DNA of 64,000 bases from Pyropia haitanensis (Eukaryota; Rhodophyta; Bangiophyceae; Bangiales; Bangiaceae), in contig SDUX01000010.1 of NCBI GenBank assembly GCA_008729055.1, forward strand, positions 1,612,001 through 1,676,000, written 5' to 3'. The notes beneath the pieces were generated by a model. It saw nothing but the letters and a program-made list of their open reading frames with translations. It had not been told where the DNA came from and ran no database searches. Positions 21,001-31,470 of this stretch are shown here, piece by piece (within the stretch, counting starts at the first letter, position 1; every line of letters starts with the position of its first letter). The position numbers and the translations under genes were made by a program.

Positions 21001-21498
21001 CGGGTAGTCGGCCGCCGCGACCGACGCGAGCAGCCGCCGAGTCGCGTCGGCCGACGACGGGTGCGCGGCGAGGACGAGGCGGAGGGTGGGCGGCGCCGCC
21101 GCCGCGGCGGCCGCCAGGTGCGCCGCGGGCGACACCGCCCCCGCGGGCGCCGAGGAGCCGGTCGAAAAGAAAGCGAGCCGGATGAGCAGCGCCGCGGTGA
21201 GGCCCACCTTGACGTAAAAGGACAGCTGGAAGGCCGACCGCGCGGCGGCGGCCAGCCGGGAGGTGCCGCCGCTGAGCGAGTGCGCCGCGGGCCCGCCCGC
21301 GAGGCCCGACAGGCTGGTGGCGGAGCCGCCGCCGCCGCCACCGCCCGGCAGCGGCAGCCGCCGGTCGCCGTCGCGGTAGCGCCGCCACCAGCGGCGAAGC
21401 CGAAAGTGAAGCGCCGCCGCCGGCGACACGGCCGCCGCGGCGCCCACCCCGGACGAGCGGCTCGACGGCGGGTGCGGGCGGCCGCCGCCGGCGCTCAT
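18046..21498 (-). CDS. Type II membrane glycosyltransferase, GT77/nucleotide-diphospho-sugar transferase-like
   Basis: The start is taken at the ATG at 21498 (MSAGGGRPHPP). Near 21,240-21,160 is one membrane helix (LSFYVKVGLTAALLIRLAFF), so the protein is anchored with the catalytic part in the Golgi lumen. Next comes a Rossmann-like start (LRLVLAAHPSSADATRRLLA). The C-terminal 420 residues look like Pfam Nucleotid_trans (GT77): FVSFTLVTAAFTDMALSWLC, the DxD-region VLLFETDQVWMGNPLPDV (about 18,750), NEIMGNFLFLRPT, DNDQSLLTDL, and GRWYDAY. The reading frame changes at C-runs near 20,824-20,847 and again near 19,979-20,000, and the third segment is back in the first frame. With these repaired the protein has about 1,150 aa. 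In this family members add arabinose, xylose, galactose or rhamnose to wall glycans or glycoproteins. The middle 600 residues, Ala-rich, are not assigned. Confidence 0.75.
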
Positions 21499-23642
21499 TC
21501 TGCGGCTGCCCAGGCTGCTGCTGCCGCCGCCGGCACCGCCGCTGCCGCCGCTGCCGCCGCTGCTGCTGCCGCCGCCGCCGCCGCCCCCGCCGCCGCCCCC
21601 GCCGCCGCCGCTGCCCAGCAGGGGGGCGCCCGACGGTGACGGGCGCCCCCCGCTGGCGCCCCCCGCCACCGTCGCGGCGTCACGCTCCGCCGCCAGGTTG
21701 GGGCGGGCGCCCGCAACGCATCGGTCGAAGGCAGCGCGAGGGGGCGGGATGAAGAGGAGGGGGAGAGGTCGGGGAGGGGGGGAAGGGCGAGGCAAAAAAG
21801 ATAAACGGGCGTGCGCCACACGCCCGACGGCGGGAGCACGGGCCAGTCACGGTCGGTTTCGGGTCCGCGGGCGCCACCAGCGCACCGGCGGGGAGGGGCC
21901 GACGACGACAAGGGGGCGACTCCGGGCACCAACCCCGTCACGGTCACGAGACGATTGACGCGGCGGGTGGGGGCGCTGCCGCGGCGACCGCGACAGCGAC
22001 CGCGGCGGCACCCACAGCGGCGGCAGCGGCCGCGGCGGCGGCGGCGACGGCGGCCACGGCGACGGCGGCGGCGGCGGCCGCGGCGGCGGGTGCTGCCAGC
22101 GACCGCGGCGGCGCGGACGGGGCGACCCCGCCGCGGGACGGGCACGGTTGTTGGCGGAGCGCTGGCCTGCCCAGGTGTCAGCCCACACCTTCGCAGCGGA
22201 GGGTGTGTCACTGGCAGCGGCGGCGTGGCGGCGGGAGCGGCCGCGGGGGGGAGGAGGTTGGCTGCGCGAATTCAGGGTACCGGTTTCCGCCCCCCCAAGA
22301 AACGCAGAGTTGGGTGGTCGAATTCGAGGGGGGCGTGCGCCCCGAGCGCGGTGCCCCCCGCGCGTCCCCCCCCTCCCGCCGCTCCCTCCAACCGCCGCGG
22401 CGCTGTCAGTCGCGCCGCGGCAACGCTGCAGCGGCGGCCGCGGCCGCGGCCGCCGAGGCGCCGCCGCCGCGCGGGTCCAAGGTGATACAAACTACGGACG
22501 GGGGAGCGCAGGTGGGAAGGTAGAGGGGGGGAGGAGAGGGAGGAGGGACATCGCGCTGTCGGGACTTGCGGCGGTGGGGGAGGGACGGGACGGTGCGTCG
22601 AGGCGCGCCGTGCTGTGGGGGGGGGCGGGCGGGTGAGGGACCCCGCTGGGTGGGGTGGTCCGCCGCGCCGCGCTTGCGGGAGTGGCGCCGTCGGCTCCCC
22701 CACTCGTGGAGGGGGGCGGCGGCGGTGGCGGTGCGTCGTCGCGCGCCCATGGCACAGGGTGAGGACCCGCTGATCACCGCTGGCGGTGCGTCGCCCGCGC
22801 CGCCTTCCCCCTGCCGCCCATCCTCTGCAGGCCAAGGCAGTGGGAGCCTGCCGCTCTCGTTCCCCCCCCCCTTCTGCTATTCCCGCTGGCTGCCACGAGG
22901 GATGGGGAAGGCCGCGAGATGGGTCGCGTGGCCGTCCGCTCCGTGCGCGGCGGCGGGCGACAACGGCGGTGGCGGCGGCAGCAGCCGCCGCCGCGGTCCG
23001 CGACGGCCCGCCCTCCGCCAGCACCCAGCAGGTCGCGCGGAGGAGGCTGCTCGACTGGGCAGCCCGCCGGTGGCTGTCAGCAACCACAGAGTACGGGACA
23101 AGAGGCGATGCCCTTTGGCTCGACGGTGCCCATAGGAGGTGCGTGCCCCGAGTGAGCTGGACCCACCACCAGCTAAGGTTACGTGATGGGCGGGAGCCGC
23201 GACGGCACGCGCGGGCGCCCGCCGCCGACGCCTCGCTGGGACACCCCGCCGCCTCCCGTGGCGCTCACGGTGCCGGCTGGGGAGCCGCCACACGCTACAG
23301 GTGACGAACCGCAGCGGGGTACAGCGGGAGTGGCGCCTCCCCCCCTCGGCGGCGGCATGCACGCACACCAAGGCACTGGCGTGCACCAGGGATGGGAAGG
23401 GGACAAGCAGGTGGTGGCAGGTGGTGGTAGCCACACCAGGGGCTGGGCCAAGCACGTGGGGGGGGGGCGCACCAGAGGGGGACTGGCGGGGAAAAAAAAC
23501 TTTTCTCAGACGGCATGGACAATGTCAATCCACCCCCTCCCGCGCCTGGACCCCACCCCGGGCGGCGGTTGACCGGCACAGCGGCGGGCGCCGCCGCCAC
23601 AACCGCCGCCGCGGCACCGCGGCAGCGGGGTGTGGGCGCCGC
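21499..23642. other. Intergenic, GC-rich low-complexity region
   Basis: Upstream DNA of the GT77-like gene and downstream DNA of the SDR gene. Many frames are open on both strands and none has a recognisable domain. The frame upstream of 21498 (to 21819) is Gly/Ser-rich and could extend the glycosyltransferase N-terminus if a further upstream start is used. Confidence 0.5.
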
Positions 23643-24569
23643 TCAAAGCTGCGACTGCGTCTGGGCAAACAGCTTGGGCCAGTCCCGCGTGACGGTGCCC
23701 TCGCCCTCGGGCTTGGAGATCACGTCCATCGCCTTGTTCTTGGACGCCTCGGGGTGGAGGAGCGCCTGCACGACCAGCTCCGCAACGTCCCCCCGCGGGA
23801 TGGACGGCGTGCCGTACAGCTTGTAGATCTCGTCGTTGCGCCCGACAATCAGCTCCCGGCGGCCGGCGTCCGCGTCGAGGAGCCCTCCCGGATTGATGAT
23901 CGTGTACGCGACGCCGCTGTCCAGCAGGTACTGCTCCGCCTGGCGCTTCCACTTGAGGATGTTGCCAAACGCGTTGAGTGGGTGGCGGCTGTCGGTGCTG
24001 CCCATGCTGCCGACGAGCACCACGTGGTCGACGCCCGCCTCTTTGGCCACGTCCACCACGTTGCGGCCGCCCTCCCAGTCGACCGACTCGGGTTCGCCGC
24101 CGTCGTCAAAGTAGTGCTCGGGGCGGGCGCCGGGCTCGGCGGGCTTAAACCTGGGGATCGCCGACGACAGCACCACCACCGCTTCGATGTGGTGCTCGCC
24201 AACGAGGGCGGCCAGGCCGTCCCGGTCGGTCACGTCGCCGACGACCGTCTGGGCAGACGGGTCCAGCACCTCGGCCGCCCGCGCCGTCGAGCGCACCAGC
24301 CCAATGGGCACGAGCGCGTCGGGGTGGGCGGCGAGCTTGGCCATCGCCAGCCGCCCCGTCCGGCCCGTCGCGCCTGACACGAGCACCCGCTTGGCGCCGC
24401 CGCCGCCCGTCGCCATGGTCAGGACCACCCGGGTGGCGGGGGCGGGCACGGCGCCGCCCGCCGGCGTGCCGCGGGTCCGGGCAACGGTGGGGGCGGTCGA
24501 CGCGGCGGGGGCGGCGAGGAAGGTGGTCTTGCGCAACGACGCGGGGGCGACCGCGGCAAAAGCCATCAT
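23643..24569 (-). CDS. Plastid-targeted atypical SDR, NAD(P)-binding Rossmann protein (At5g02240/At2g37660-like)
   Basis: Uninterrupted 308-aa protein. Two ATGs in tandem (24569, 24566) begin MMAFAAVAPASLRKTTF; the first about 50 residues are Ala/Thr/Arg-rich with few acids, as in a plastid transit peptide. The glycine motif GATGRTG (residues 66-72) follows a hydrophobic strand and marks the NAD(P) site. Further family features are VVGDVTDRDGL, HIEAVVVLSSAIPRFK, VDHVVLVGSMGSTD, and the active-site-side stretch WKRQAEQYLLDSGVAYTIIN followed by PGGLLD. Atypical SDRs of this kind are plastid stress-associated reductases or NADPH-binding regulators with poorly known substrates. The gene is head-to-head with another plastid oxidoreductase gene. 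Confidence 0.88.
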   Translation of the reverse strand: MMAFAAVAPASLRKTTFLAAPAASTAPTVARTRGTPAGGAVPAPATRVVLTMATGGGGAKRVLVSGATGRTGRLAMAKLAAHPDALVPIGLVRSTARAAEVLDPSAQTVVGDVTDRDGLAALVGEHHIEAVVVLSSAIPRFKPAEPGARPEHYFDDGGEPESVDWEGGRNVVDVAKEAGVDHVVLVGSMGSTDSRHPLNAFGNILKWKRQAEQYLLDSGVAYTIINPGGLLDADAGRRELIVGRNDEIYKLYGTPSIPRGDVAELVVQALLHPEASKNKAMDVISKPEGEGTVTRDWPKLFAQTQSQL

Positions 24570-25427
24570 AGGGGGGGGCTGGGAGGGGATCCCAAGCGCG
24601 GGGACAACGCTGGGGCGGGTGGGACGGCGTCGGGGGGTGAGAGGGGCGGGGCGGCTACTGCTGCCCGTGGCCTGCCTGCGACCGGGCGCCCATCGGTGCA
24701 GTCAGGGTTGGAGGAAAGATCCCCCACGGGACCACCAATCAGGTTTGTGTTGGAGATGAGAGGGCCCGGATCTCGCTGGAAGGCTCTGCTGACGCCGACC
24801 ACCGGTACTGAAATCAGGGTTTCCCAGGCTTTGCGCGTGCTAATCGCTTTCTACGGAAGCGCGTAGCGATGCAACACCGCGATGCCACAGAGAGAACATA
24901 CGATGAAGCAGAGGAAGCTCGCATTGCGCTGGTCATGATCAAAGTGCAACATGATGGGTCTGTTGTGTTCCTTTTGTAACGGCGAAAATTGCAGCATCGG
25001 ATCGCAAGTGTGGCGCGTGGACCAATGCAGATGGCGATCACATGCACCGCCGGTCCATCATTGGATGCGGGCCGCGAGCGTCGCTTACGGACCGCTCGCT
25101 CCTACCACCCATCCCACCCGTGTGTGCTCGTGACTGCCGTTGGATCCTACCGACGGCGATATCCCTAGTCGACCTCGCTGCTCCTCCGTGGCGTCGCGCG
25201 CCCCGCCCGACCCCTCCGCCCCCTGGATGCGCGGCTTCCCCCCCGGATCGACGCTCCGTCGCATCCCCTCCCTGCGGCGGCTGCCCTGGGTGTCCGGCTT
25301 AGTCGCCCCCCGCCACCGTCTCTGGGACCCCGCCCCCGCCACTGTCGGCGTCGCTGTTGGTGCCGCCGCTGCCGTTGCCGTTGCCGCCCCCGCCGCCGCC
25401 ACCGCCGCCGTGCCTTCCACTCCCCTC
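24570..25427. promoter_or_regulatory. Divergent promoter region between two plastid oxidoreductase genes
   Basis: The 858 bp between the start codons of the SDR (minus) and the FNR-like gene (plus) must hold both promoters. The centre, about 24,800-25,100, is clearly less GC-rich than the coding flanks. I see no convincing TATA box. Co-regulation of the pair is an inference from the arrangement. Confidence 0.45.
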
Positions 25428-26444
25428 ATGGCGCCTGCCGCCGCCATGGCGTTGCCGGCCTTTGCGGTGGCGACGCCGTCGACGCTGGCGCCGCCGGCGT
25501 CTGGCGCGGCGTCGACGGCCGCCGTCGCCGCTGCGGCCAGGCGGTCCGTCTCGTCCCGCGGCGCGTGCCGCTGGGCGGCCGCCGCCGCCCCCCGCCGGCG
25601 GGCGGTGGGGATGCCGCCGCCGCTGCTGCCGCGGCAGCGCGGCGGCGGTGTCGCCCCCCTGACCATGCAAAAGCAGCAGGAGACCGAGTGGAACGCGGTG
25701 GAGGTGGTGGAGAACTCGTCGGCGTGTGAGGAGCACCGGTACATTGTCATCAAGGTGGGGGTGACGGCGGAGAAGGGCTCCCTCGCCGACTCGTACCGTG
25801 TGCCGGGGCAGTACGTGCAGATCAAGGCGGCGGGGGTGGCGGACGCCAAGCCCGGCTTCTTTGCCATCTCGTGCGCGCCCAACATCCAGGGCTACTTTGA
25901 GTTTCTCATCAAGGAGACGGAGGGGTCTGCGTGGCTGACGGGCGTCGCGCCCGGGGACCAGGTGCTTATGTCGCCCGTGGGCGGCAAGGGCTTTCCGATG
26001 TCCCGGCTGGAGCCCTTCCAGTTCCCCGCCGTCCCAGAGGAAGAGGCGGTCAAGGACATTCTGCTGTTTGCGACGGGCTCGGGGATCGCGCCCATCCGTG
26101 CGGCAATCGAGTCGCAGCTCAATGGCCTGCGCGCGCCGTCGCGGCGGAGCATCAAGCTCTACTATGGCGCCCGCTACCCGTCTCGGATGGCCTACATGGA
26201 CCGCTTTCCGCTGTGGGCGTCGGACAAGGTCGAGGTCATTCCCGTCATGTCCCGGCCGACCGAGGCGGCCGACGAGTGGACCGGCCGGACCGGCTACATT
26301 CAGCAGGCGCTGATGCAGGACGGGGTGGCGGCACCGCGCCAGACGGGTGTGCTCATGTGCGGGGTGGGCGGGATGACCAAAGATGTCAAGGCGTTTTTGA
26401 CAGAGCAGGGCGTGCCTGAGGACCGGATCCTGACCAACTTTTGA
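25428..26444 (+). CDS. Plastid FNR-like flavin oxidoreductase (At1g15140/pKIWI502-like)
   Basis: The first ATG in frame is at 25428 (MAPAAAMALPAFAV), another at 25446; the open frame further upstream has no ATG. The first 75-80 residues are Ala/Ser/Arg-rich and act as a likely plastid transit peptide, ending near PLTMQKQQETEWNAV. The FAD domain shows RVPGQYVQIKA (about 25,797) and KPGFFAISCAPN; the NAD(P) domain shows LLFATGSGIAPIRAAIES (about 26,060), IKLYYGARYPSRMAYMDRF, a WTGRTGYIQQAL stretch and the terminal CGVGGMTKDVKAFL (about 26,360), with aromatic C-terminus NF. Length 338 aa including the transit peptide matches the plant homologues. These proteins are ferredoxin-NADP reductase relatives whose electron partner is not established. 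Intact and secure as to family. Confidence 0.92.
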   Translation: MAPAAAMALPAFAVATPSTLAPPASGAASTAAVAAAARRSVSSRGACRWAAAAAPRRRAVGMPPPLLPRQRGGGVAPLTMQKQQETEWNAVEVVENSSACEEHRYIVIKVGVTAEKGSLADSYRVPGQYVQIKAAGVADAKPGFFAISCAPNIQGYFEFLIKETEGSAWLTGVAPGDQVLMSPVGGKGFPMSRLEPFQFPAVPEEEAVKDILLFATGSGIAPIRAAIESQLNGLRAPSRRSIKLYYGARYPSRMAYMDRFPLWASDKVEVIPVMSRPTEAADEWTGRTGYIQQALMQDGVAAPRQTGVLMCGVGGMTKDVKAFLTEQGVPEDRILTNF

Positions 26445-27273
26445 GGTACCGCCGGTGAGTAGGGATGGCGCGAGGGGGGTGCTTTTGCGGATGGGGTGCT
26501 GGGGGGCGAGCGGACGTCGCGGCGGTTCCCTTGCAGTGCTTGGCGGCCTTGCTGCCCTGTTGGGCGCCTGCCCGTACGGGTTGCAGCGTCTATTGACGTT
26601 CCCAACAGGTACGTACCTTTCGTATCACCCCGTCTTGCGCACCCCGCTACTGGGCTTGAGCTATCCCCGGCAACGTTCCCCGACCAGGCCGTGCCTGTGT
26701 GTTGCCCACGCGTCCGCAAACGGCGCCCGTTGACCGACCGGCGTGTGCACAGGGAGGTGCCATGTGCGTGTGCGAGACAACCGAAACGCCACCGCGGCCG
26801 TCACCGACTCAAAAGTCCTTCTCGTACTCCCGTTGCCCCTGCCTCCCCCGCCTTCTCATGCAGCTTGTCCGTACCTGGTTGGCCGCAGTGCAGCTGTTAC
26901 CCGCTCATAGGGCCACTACCACCGCAGGAGGTGTGGTTGATCACCTCCTCACGACCGCGCACTCCTCTTCTCTTTCGCAGTCGCGCTCAGTCGAGGTCAT
27001 ACCGATGGTGGCACGGATTTGTTCTTTGCTTGTTACCCTTCGCGTGGCAAGAAATAACAGAGTCCAAAGGCGGTTGTTTGAAAATAATAGGACCCAAAAG
27101 TCAGAGTCATGGGGTCTACCCCCTCGCTCTAGCTCAACATGAAAACCAGCAAGAAAAACCAAAGCACTCGGCCGGGGTCACCGCCCGTGTCTCTCTTAAC
27201 CGGCCAGTAGACAGACGAGCGACCGGCCGGTAGCCAGACGGACGGCCAGCCAGAAGGACGCAAGGGCGGCTCC
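26445..27273. other. Convergent 3' flanks of FNR-like gene and protease gene
   Basis: No supported gene. Eleven bases after the FNR-like stop codon is a good donor (GTGAGT) and near 26,981 an acceptor preceded by pyrimidines (CTTCTCTTTCGCAG), so a 3' UTR intron in the plus-strand transcript is possible. The rest is moderately GC-rich unique DNA. Confidence 0.4.
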
Positions 27274-29314
27274 TCAGGGCGCCTTTCCCCACCCCTGCCA
27301 CCCCGGGTCCATCTGCTCGTCAATCCACGAGGCAAACGCGCTGACGCGGGTGAAGTAGCTAAGCGTCCCCGGCGGGCAGTCGTCCCGGACGGTGTTCGTT
27401 TTGGGGTCCTCCTTGTCGCCCAGCACAAACGAGCTGATGCCCGCCACGCGGTAGACGAGACGCCCCGTCGGGCTACGGTCGCGGTAGTAGAGCGGCCCGC
27501 CGCTGTCGCCGCCGCACGCGCTCGTACCCTCCGCCGCGCCCGACGTGCACAGCGCAAACGCCTCGAGGCCGTCGGGGAGCGGCGCGCGCCGCGCGATACC
27601 CGTCGCGACGCAGTCCTCCCACGCGGCGACCGTCACGTTGGCCCGGCGGAGGCGCGTCACGGACTCCCCGCCTTCCCTGCCAGACGTTTGGCCCCAGCCG
27701 GCAAAGGTCAGGACGGTGCCGACGGCGGGCACGCTCGAATCCCGGTTGATGCCCATCTTGCGCACGTTGATTGTGTCGTACTTCGCCGTCGTCCGGGGGT
27801 TGGCGAGCGTCAGCACCGCAATGTCGGCGCGCTTCGTCACCGGATCCCAGTCGGGGTGCACCACAATAGACTCAATCTACCGCGGCGAGCGGAAGGGGGT
27901 GGGGAGGAGCGGGTAGAGGTAGTGGATGCAGCAAACAGGAAAGAGGACGGGGTAGACGGGGGGGGGGGGGGGCGTCGCGAGAAGTGGGTAGCAGGAGGAT
28001 CGGCCACCCCGAGGGGCGGATTGCACCACGGGCGCCACGGGAAAGAAAAATAGGAACCGTCCACGTCAGGCGTCGTCCCGTCAACATCCAGGGCAATGGC
28101 CAGCGTACGGGGCTCTGAGCGGCCGGCGCTCCGCCTGGCCAACCACCTTCGCTATTTCTGCCCACCCCCCAAGCTTGCCGCCCCTCCCCCGCCGTCCCTC
28201 CTTCCCCCCTTCCTCTCTCCGTAACAAACGTACCCGGCTTGACAGGCCCTGCTTAAAGGTCAGCCCGCCCACGTGCGCAAGGTCCCCCACACGGAGGGAC
28301 TTTTCTTCGCCAATGCAGTGGGCAGCGGTGATCACCTTGTTGGGCCGGAACAGCATGCCCCCACACTGTGCGCGCCTCCGCGGCCGGCGAACAAAAAAAC
28401 CAAACAGCGGGCCTCACCGTCATGCACACAAGCAGCGCACCACGAGGGCGGCGAGCGAGGGTTCAGGGAGACAGCGGGGCGGGCAGAAGGGATGGCGACC
28501 GTGTGAGTGGTCGCCGCGCTCGCTTTCCCTGGTGGGAAGACCCTCCTCGGCAAGTGGCGGTCTCGGCACCCCCGCCGTAGCCCGCTGCCGACGCTCGACG
28601 TCCCACCCTCCCGGACGCTCCTCCTCCACCCCCGCCCAAACTCTCACATCCTCGCTTCCTCGTAGACGCACTTTGAATCGGAAGCCGCCCGGCTCGGAGC
28701 GGAGGAGCTTGACCATGCTGCGCGTGCGAGCGACGGAAGCCGCCGCCGGCAGCCAGGTCGCCACCGAGTGTAATCATCCAGACCAAGGAGCAGCAAGGTT
28801 GGGTCGAGTGAGCCAGCCGCGAGAGTCACCGCCGCCCATCCTTCCACGACGCCTCCCCCGTCCCGCCCCACGCCCCCCGCCCCAGCCAACCGCCCCCCCT
28901 CCTTCCCAGAGCAAAACCCGTGTCGACCACTGCCTCCATCCCCCCCCACCCCCTCCCCAAATGCCAAGAGCACCCGCCACGAGTCTCAAACGATGCGCCA
29001 GTCTGGGCAATGTCCCAACCCGCCCCGTAGTGGGCCTCACCCCCCCCCAAGCGGCGGCGGACGTACAATTGGGTGCCCTCCCAGTCGCCATCCTGGACTA
29101 CCTCCCCCCCCACGACGCGGACGGCGCTGCCAGCGTCCACGGTGGCGCCGCCCACGTCGACCACCTCCGGCTTGACCGCCGACGCTGCCGCCGCGCCACC
29201 GGCGACGGCGACGCGCGCGGCGGCCGCGCCGGCCGCGACGGCGACCGCGGCGACCGCGGCCCCGACGATGGCGGTGGCGACGGGCAGCGCCCGGCCACGG
29301 GGCGCGGCGCCCAT
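27274..29314 (-). CDS. Trypsin-like (S1) serine protease, four exons, secreted or membrane-anchored
   Basis: Spliced model: exon 1 29314-29067, exon 2 28717-28672, exon 3 28365-28234, exon 4 27876-27274; all introns are GT-AG (donors GTACGT, GTGCGT, GTACGT) with phases 2, 0, 0, giving 342 aa. Residues 10-45 are hydrophobic and Ala-rich, a signal peptide or anchor. Activation site R66-VVGG is followed by FMVKLLRSEPGGFRF and CGGMLF. The catalytic triad is complete: H114 in VITAAHC, D160 in RADIAVL, S267 in CGGDSGGPL. The position equivalent to trypsin Asp189 is Ser261, so a chymotrypsin-like rather than trypsin-like preference is plausible. GWG and several Cys positions are conserved. The splice phases reconstruct the domain without gaps, which makes the model strong. 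Substrate and location are not known. Confidence 0.9.
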
Positions 29315-30690
29315 GGTGAGGGGCAGACGAGAGCGGGGAAGAACGCGGGGAGGAGGGGGGGGGGGCGTGCCGGTTGTGCGGAGGAAGGACGTCTGTCGAG
29401 GATGCCCGCCGTCCGGTGCACCACAAGAGGGTAGAGCGGGCCGGCACGGCTGGAGACGCTGGCGGTGTGGGAGCTGCATCGACCAGCCGAGGCGGACGGC
29501 GCTTTTTACACCCTATCAACAGACATAGACGGCAGGCGAGGGTCCGCCCCTCCGCCCCTGGCTTTCGCGCGGTTCCCGCGGCAGCGACATGCCGCCCGCA
29601 CCCGCGCCGTCGCCGGACGCCGCCAGCTGGCCGGCCTCGGCGAGGGCGACGCCCACCCCGACGCCACCCCTGCCACTCTGACGCCGCGGCCGCCCATCCA
29701 GGCGCAGTCGGGCACGGTGGGGGGCGAGCGGGCGGCCGGTCGGGCGGATAGGCGGGCGGGCAGACCGGCGGGTGGGCAGAGGGGGGCGGCGCCACGACGC
29801 GGACGGGCGGCGCGGAGCGAGGGCGACACCGCCTGGGAACCACCCGACGCCCGCAGTGGCACCAGCGGGGCGGCCCGCGGACACCACGCGACGGGGCGTG
29901 CGCGAGCGGCCGCCGCCGCCGGCGGCCGCCGCCGCCCGTCAGGGGGGTGCGCGATGGGCGGCGGCCGCGGCGGGCGACGACGGCCGGCGGCCGCCCCGAC
30001 ACGCCCCGGCCGAGTGGTCATGGCGGGTGCGCCGGGCGGCGGCCGCAGCGGGCGGCCCGCTGGTGGTGGGCTGCTAGCCACGGGCGACCCCCCCGGGGGC
30101 GACCGCCCCCCACCCGAGGGGGCGGCCGCCGCCCGCCGCGGGCTCCCCCATCACGGACGGCCCCCCCCCTCCCCCCCCCCCCTCCGCCCCCTTGCGGACC
30201 CGTCCACCGCCGCCAGCTGACCTTGACCCGCCCCCTGCTCCCCGAGCGGCAGCGTCGGTCCGGAGCGAGCGCCGCCCCCGCCCCACCGCCACCGCCCGTA
30301 GGGGTGGGAGGGGGGAAGGCCGACGCGGCGGGCAGCGGGGGGGGGGAGGGGGGACAAACGCGCCGCGTGTGCCGCCATTCCCGCGCGCGAAGGGGCGCGG
30401 CGGCCTCCGCCGCCCCCCCTCCCCCCTTCCCGCCGCTGGGGACGACCCCGCCCCGTGCCCAACCGCGGGGGCGGCCTTGGCCACCGCCGTCGGTGTGGCC
30501 GCCGGCCTCGGCCTGACCGCAGCGAAGCGGGGGCCCCCCACACGCCGGCCGAGCCCCCAGAGGTCGCCGCCCCCCCCCCCCTCTTCGCCACCCCCCCGCG
30601 GCCAACGGGCGGGCGGGCCCCCTCGGCTGGCCTCTCCAGCAGAGCGGCGGGCGGCTCTCGCCGCTGTGCTCGAGGCGCCTGTGGCGCCTG
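29315..30690. other. Promoter side of protease gene and low-complexity intergenic DNA
   Basis: About 29,500-29,530 is a short AT-richer island (GCTTTTTACACC on the plus strand) that may belong to the protease promoter. The remaining 1.1 kb is GC-rich, with open frames on both strands and no recognisable protein. Confidence 0.45.
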
Positions 30691-31470
30691 CGCAGTGGTG
30701 TCAAACCCGCGAACGTCCGCGGATCAAATTTTCGCCCTCTGGGCGTGCAATCGGCCGTGCAACGGCGTGAAAACCTCACTCCAAGGGGTCTCAGACCACG
30801 GTTTTTTGGCACGCCGACGCACGGCGCCGTACACTTTTGAGGCATGAGTTCCGGAGCACTTTTTTTTCCCAGCCGCCGTACGGGAGCACTGGAGCATGAG
30901 CACGTCCTGCAGTATGTCATCGGAATCCATGCTCGTCGTCCTCAGTCGCTCTGACGTCAACACGATGCACGTTTTTGTGCTTTGCGTGCCATGCGATGGC
31001 ACGGGCCATGCGCAGTGGAGCGCACGCCTTTGCAAGGAGCAGTGCACTCCGATGCACGCCGGGCCCAGATCTATTCCCGAAACAACCCAATTGGCAGTAG
31101 TTGGGCTGTCCCAAAGCACGCCCTCACTCTCAGAAATCCATCCTCATTCCGCCGGACGGTGACGGTTTCGAGGATAGCGCCAATGACCTTGCCTTATGGT
31201 CCAGCACAGTACACAGGCCACCCACACTTGTTGAATTGGGCCGTAGTAAATAATCTGGCAACACGAACCGTCCGTGCACTGCTGCGTGCCAAGGCGTGCG
31301 CTCCAGCGTGCACTGCGTGCAATAATCTGTGCACAGAGTGCAAAATTTCGTGCCATCGACGCACGCGGCGTGCACTCGGGGTCGGTCCCCCCCCCCTCTC
31401 ACAGGCCCCGTCAGGGGCTGTGCACGCCGCGGCACGATGGCCCGACGTTCGCGGGTTTGACACCACTGCG
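30691..31470 (-). mobile_element. Non-autonomous TIR element, copy 1 (780 bp, CTG target duplication)
   Basis: Ends are perfect inverted repeats of about 27 bp beginning CGCAGTGGTGTCAAACCCGC. The triplet CTG flanks both ends (30688-30690 and 31471-31473), a 3-bp target duplication. The whole element is repeated in inverse orientation at 51754-52533 with only a handful of differences and the same length. Read on the minus strand, a short frame starting MDSDDILQDVLMLQC lies near one end and may be the remnant of a transposase or accessory-protein start. Composition is less GC-rich than the surroundings. Three-bp duplications fit PIF/Harbinger or CACTA-type transposons; the family is not proven. 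No transposase is encoded. Confidence 0.88.

Noticed and set aside
25140..25427. N-terminal extension of the FNR-like protein
   Set aside because: No ATG in frame before 25428; the transit peptide is complete without it.
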